Assembly: GCA_004375725.1 (NCBI GenBank)
Contig: SOKS01000164.1
Coordinates: 1-7,041 of the forward strand
Reading direction: 5' to 3'
Source: Dehalococcoidia bacterium
Lineage (GTDB): Bacteria; Chloroflexota; Dehalococcoidia; Dehalococcoidales; RBG-16-60-22
DNA: 7,041 nt
The notes under the pieces are model-generated. The model was not told the DNA's origin and made no database searches. It was given only the letters and a program-made list of their open reading frames with translations. The position numbers and the translations under genes are program-made. Positions 5,879 through 7,041 of this stretch are shown in pieces. Numbering within the stretch: the stretch's first letter is position 1; every line of letters starts with the position of its first letter.

Positions 5879-6529
5879 TTAATTTCCCCTTGCCTGCTTC
5901 ACCGCCGCGCAAAATTTCTGCGCGGTCTCAGTGATAAAAGCCCAGTTTTTCTCGCTTACCGCCTTCCTGTCCACGAGCGATGTCCCGGCGGCTACGGCCA
6001 CCGCGCCGGCCTTGATGAATTCCGGTGTGGTCTCCAGATTCACTCCGCCGGTGGGCACCAGCTTCACCTGAGGCAATGGGCCCAGGATATCCTTCAGGTA
6101 TCCGGGACCTCCTACCGATGCCGGGAACACCTTGACGATGTCGGCGCCCGCCTCCCAGGCGGTCAGTACCTCGGTGGGGGTGAAGGTGCCGGGGATGACA
6201 ATCTTGCTGTAGCGACGGCAGACCTTGATGACCTCAAGATTAAGAGTGGGGCTGACGATGAACTCGGCGCCAGCCAGAATACAGGCACGGGCCGTCTCCG
6301 GATCGAGCACGGTACCGGCGCCAACCAGCACCTGCTCCTTCACTGCGCTCCTGAACTCCTTGATGGCATCGATGGCGCCGGGGACGGTCATGGTCACCTC
6401 GATTGGTCTGACCCCGCCCTTGGCAACGGCCATGCATACGTTCACTGCTTCCTGAGCGCTGCTGACCCTGACAATCGCCACCACGCCACAGTCTATGATG
6501 GTCTGTAAATTTTCCTCTTTATCGCTCAT
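5879..6529 (-). CDS. eda: 2-dehydro-3-deoxy-6-phosphogluconate (KDPG) aldolase
   Basis: This class I aldolase cleaves KDPG to pyruvate and glyceraldehyde-3-phosphate; relatives also act on 4-hydroxy-2-oxoglutarate. At 216 residues it has the normal trimeric KDPG aldolase length. Visible residues in order are VAIVR (17-21), the catalytic Glu44 in PIEVTM, GAGTVLD (70-76) with Thr73, SPTLNLEV (93-100) with Pro94, the Schiff-base Lys133 in VKVFPA, VPTGGVNLE (158-166) and Ser184 in GTSLVD. Lys133 and Thr73 have the same numbers as in the E. coli enzyme. After EVTM the chain reads TVPGA, where E. coli has an Arg (R49). The T. maritima enzyme as I recall it reads similarly (TVPDA), so this is a subgroup trait and not a defect. 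The start has GGAGG at 6-base spacing. The gene leads a likely eda-kdgK unit, 56 bases after the RNase gene; I see no convincing promoter in that gap. Confidence 0.95.
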   Translation of the reverse strand: MSDKEENLQTIIDCGVVAIVRVSSAQEAVNVCMAVAKGGVRPIEVTMTVPGAIDAIKEFRSAVKEQVLVGAGTVLDPETARACILAGAEFIVSPTLNLEVIKVCRRYSKIVIPGTFTPTEVLTAWEAGADIVKVFPASVGGPGYLKDILGPLPQVKLVPTGGVNLETTPEFIKAGAVAVAAGTSLVDRKAVSEKNWAFITETAQKFCAAVKQARGN

Positions 6530-6535
6530 GGGTAA

Positions 6536-6540
6536 CCTCC
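6536..6540 (-). promoter_or_regulatory. Shine-Dalgarno site of eda
   Basis: The minus strand reads GGAGG six bases before the eda ATG at 6529, confirming this start. The remaining gap to the upstream stop shows no clear -35/-10 pair. Confidence 0.8.
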
Positions 6541-6585
6541 ATCATTGAGATTGTGGAAACCAAATCGCCAAACTATCTTGTACCA

Positions 6586-7041
6586 TTAACGACTCCTTGT
6601 CAAACGTTCCAGTTTGCGGAGCATGGCCTGCCAGTGCGTGCCCCGCCAGTAGATTCTATGGCAAACGGGGCACTCCATATACTGTGTCTGTGTTTTGAAA
6701 ACATAGGGCGGCACGCGCTCCTTAACCTCCTCTTTGCTCCTCTCCTCGAGGGGCTGATTGCACTCCAGACAGATGGTGAACGTTCTGGATTGAAAATCGA
6801 GATGCAAGGCCTCAATTACCTGGAGGATTTGCGACTCCGGTTCGTCGCTGTCAATCAGAATCGCTTTGAGTCGGCCGCTGGTGATGACGCCCCGTTTCAT
6901 TATCTGGGTGTCCCGGGTCAGTATCACCCGGTTTTCCTTCAACGCCCTGTCTATCATATAGGCGTCATCATCACCCTCGAAGAACACGGCATCATAGCCC
7001 AGCATTCTCAGCCATTTGGCGAGCTTGCCCACATTGCTGTC
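6586..7041 (-). CDS. Mut7-C RNase domain protein with zinc ribbon (5' end outside window)
   Basis: Mut7-C (PF01927, formerly DUF82) is a PIN-like nuclease fold joined to a zinc ribbon; it is predicted to cut RNA, but natural substrates in bacteria are not established. The frame is open to base 7041 and its first visible residues, DSNVGKLAKWLRMLGYD, are the usual opening of the domain, with the conserved Asp at the very edge. Only a short N-terminal piece is therefore missing, and the GTG at 7032 is not the start. Of 151 visible residues, the PIN-like part covers about 1-85 with Asp1, Asp31 and Asp44 (LTRD) as likely metal ligands. The zinc ribbon follows with CLEC (C91, C94) and CPVC (C124, C127), then the family ending RIYWRGTHW. 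The gene ends in TAA 56 bases before eda. A functional link to the sugar-acid genes is not apparent. Confidence 0.9.
   Translation of the reverse strand, partial: DSNVGKLAKWLRMLGYDAVFFEGDDDAYMIDRALKENRVILTRDTQIMKRGVITSGRLKAILIDSDEPESQILQVIEALHLDFQSRTFTICLECNQPLEERSKEEVKERVPPYVFKTQTQYMECPVCHRIYWRGTHWQAMLRKLERLTRSR

Noticed and set aside
6007..6012. Missing Arg equivalent to E. coli KDPG aldolase R49 as a sign of inactivity
   Set aside because: Glu44, Thr73 and Lys133 are intact, and the Thr-Val-Pro form after EVTM resembles other KDPG aldolases such as that of T. maritima. The residue itself is encoded near 6386; the coordinates given here are only a marker within eda.
6530..6537. GGTNACC palindrome before eda, also before DUF1893, as a shared operator
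   Set aside because: The same short palindrome also occurs inside coaBC (near 374) and nnrD (near 2714), so it looks like chance.
7030..7032. GTG as the start of the Mut7-C gene
   Set aside because: The codons before it still encode the conserved DSN of the domain, so the gene continues past the window edge.

Overview
The window looks like ordinary chromosomal DNA from a bacterium, moderately GC-rich by eye. It is tightly packed with eight protein genes, all on the minus strand, so transcription runs from base 7041 toward base 1. CoaX and the bacterial fused CoaBC argue against an archaeon. The Mut7-C RNase, a DUF1893 protein and an aldo/keto reductase with a C-terminal Fe-S cysteine domain fit an anaerobe. 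My best guess is Chloroflexota/Dehalococcoidia, but this rests on gene content and general resemblance only. I see no IS elements, tRNA, rRNA, CRISPR array, phage genes or long repeats, and no gene-free stretch over about 120 bases.

Upstream block in transcription order (7041 to 3283): the 3' part of a Mut7-C/zinc-ribbon RNase gene, cut by the window edge; KDPG aldolase (eda); 2-keto-3-deoxygluconate kinase (kdgK); a DUF1893 protein; and an aldo/keto reductase with two cysteine clusters. Eda and KdgK are consecutive enzymes: KdgK phosphorylates KDG to KDPG and Eda cleaves KDPG to pyruvate and glyceraldehyde-3-phosphate. This gives the lower arm of Entner-Doudoroff or sugar-acid catabolism. 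No dehydratase, transporter or regulator is in view.

Downstream block (3282 to 1): a 120-base spacer with a good sigma70-type promoter (TTGACC-17-TACACT) leads into nnrD (bifunctional NAD(P)H-hydrate epimerase/dehydratase), coaX (type III pantothenate kinase) and coaBC (4'-phosphopantothenoylcysteine synthase/decarboxylase, its 3' end beyond base 1). The gaps are 26 and 32 bases, so this is very likely a cofactor operon. CoaX makes 4'-phosphopantothenate, CoaBC turns it into 4'-phosphopantetheine, and NnrD repairs hydrated NAD(P)H.

I found no clearly novel system. The points most worth checking are these: the aldo/keto reductase reads conserved N-terminal sequence upstream of its first ATG, with ATA where ATG is expected; CoaBC has Ser where E. 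coli has the active-site Cys; an uncharacterised DUF1893 protein sits directly behind kdgK with promoter-like signals before it; and the nnrD promoter divides the window into two likely transcription units.
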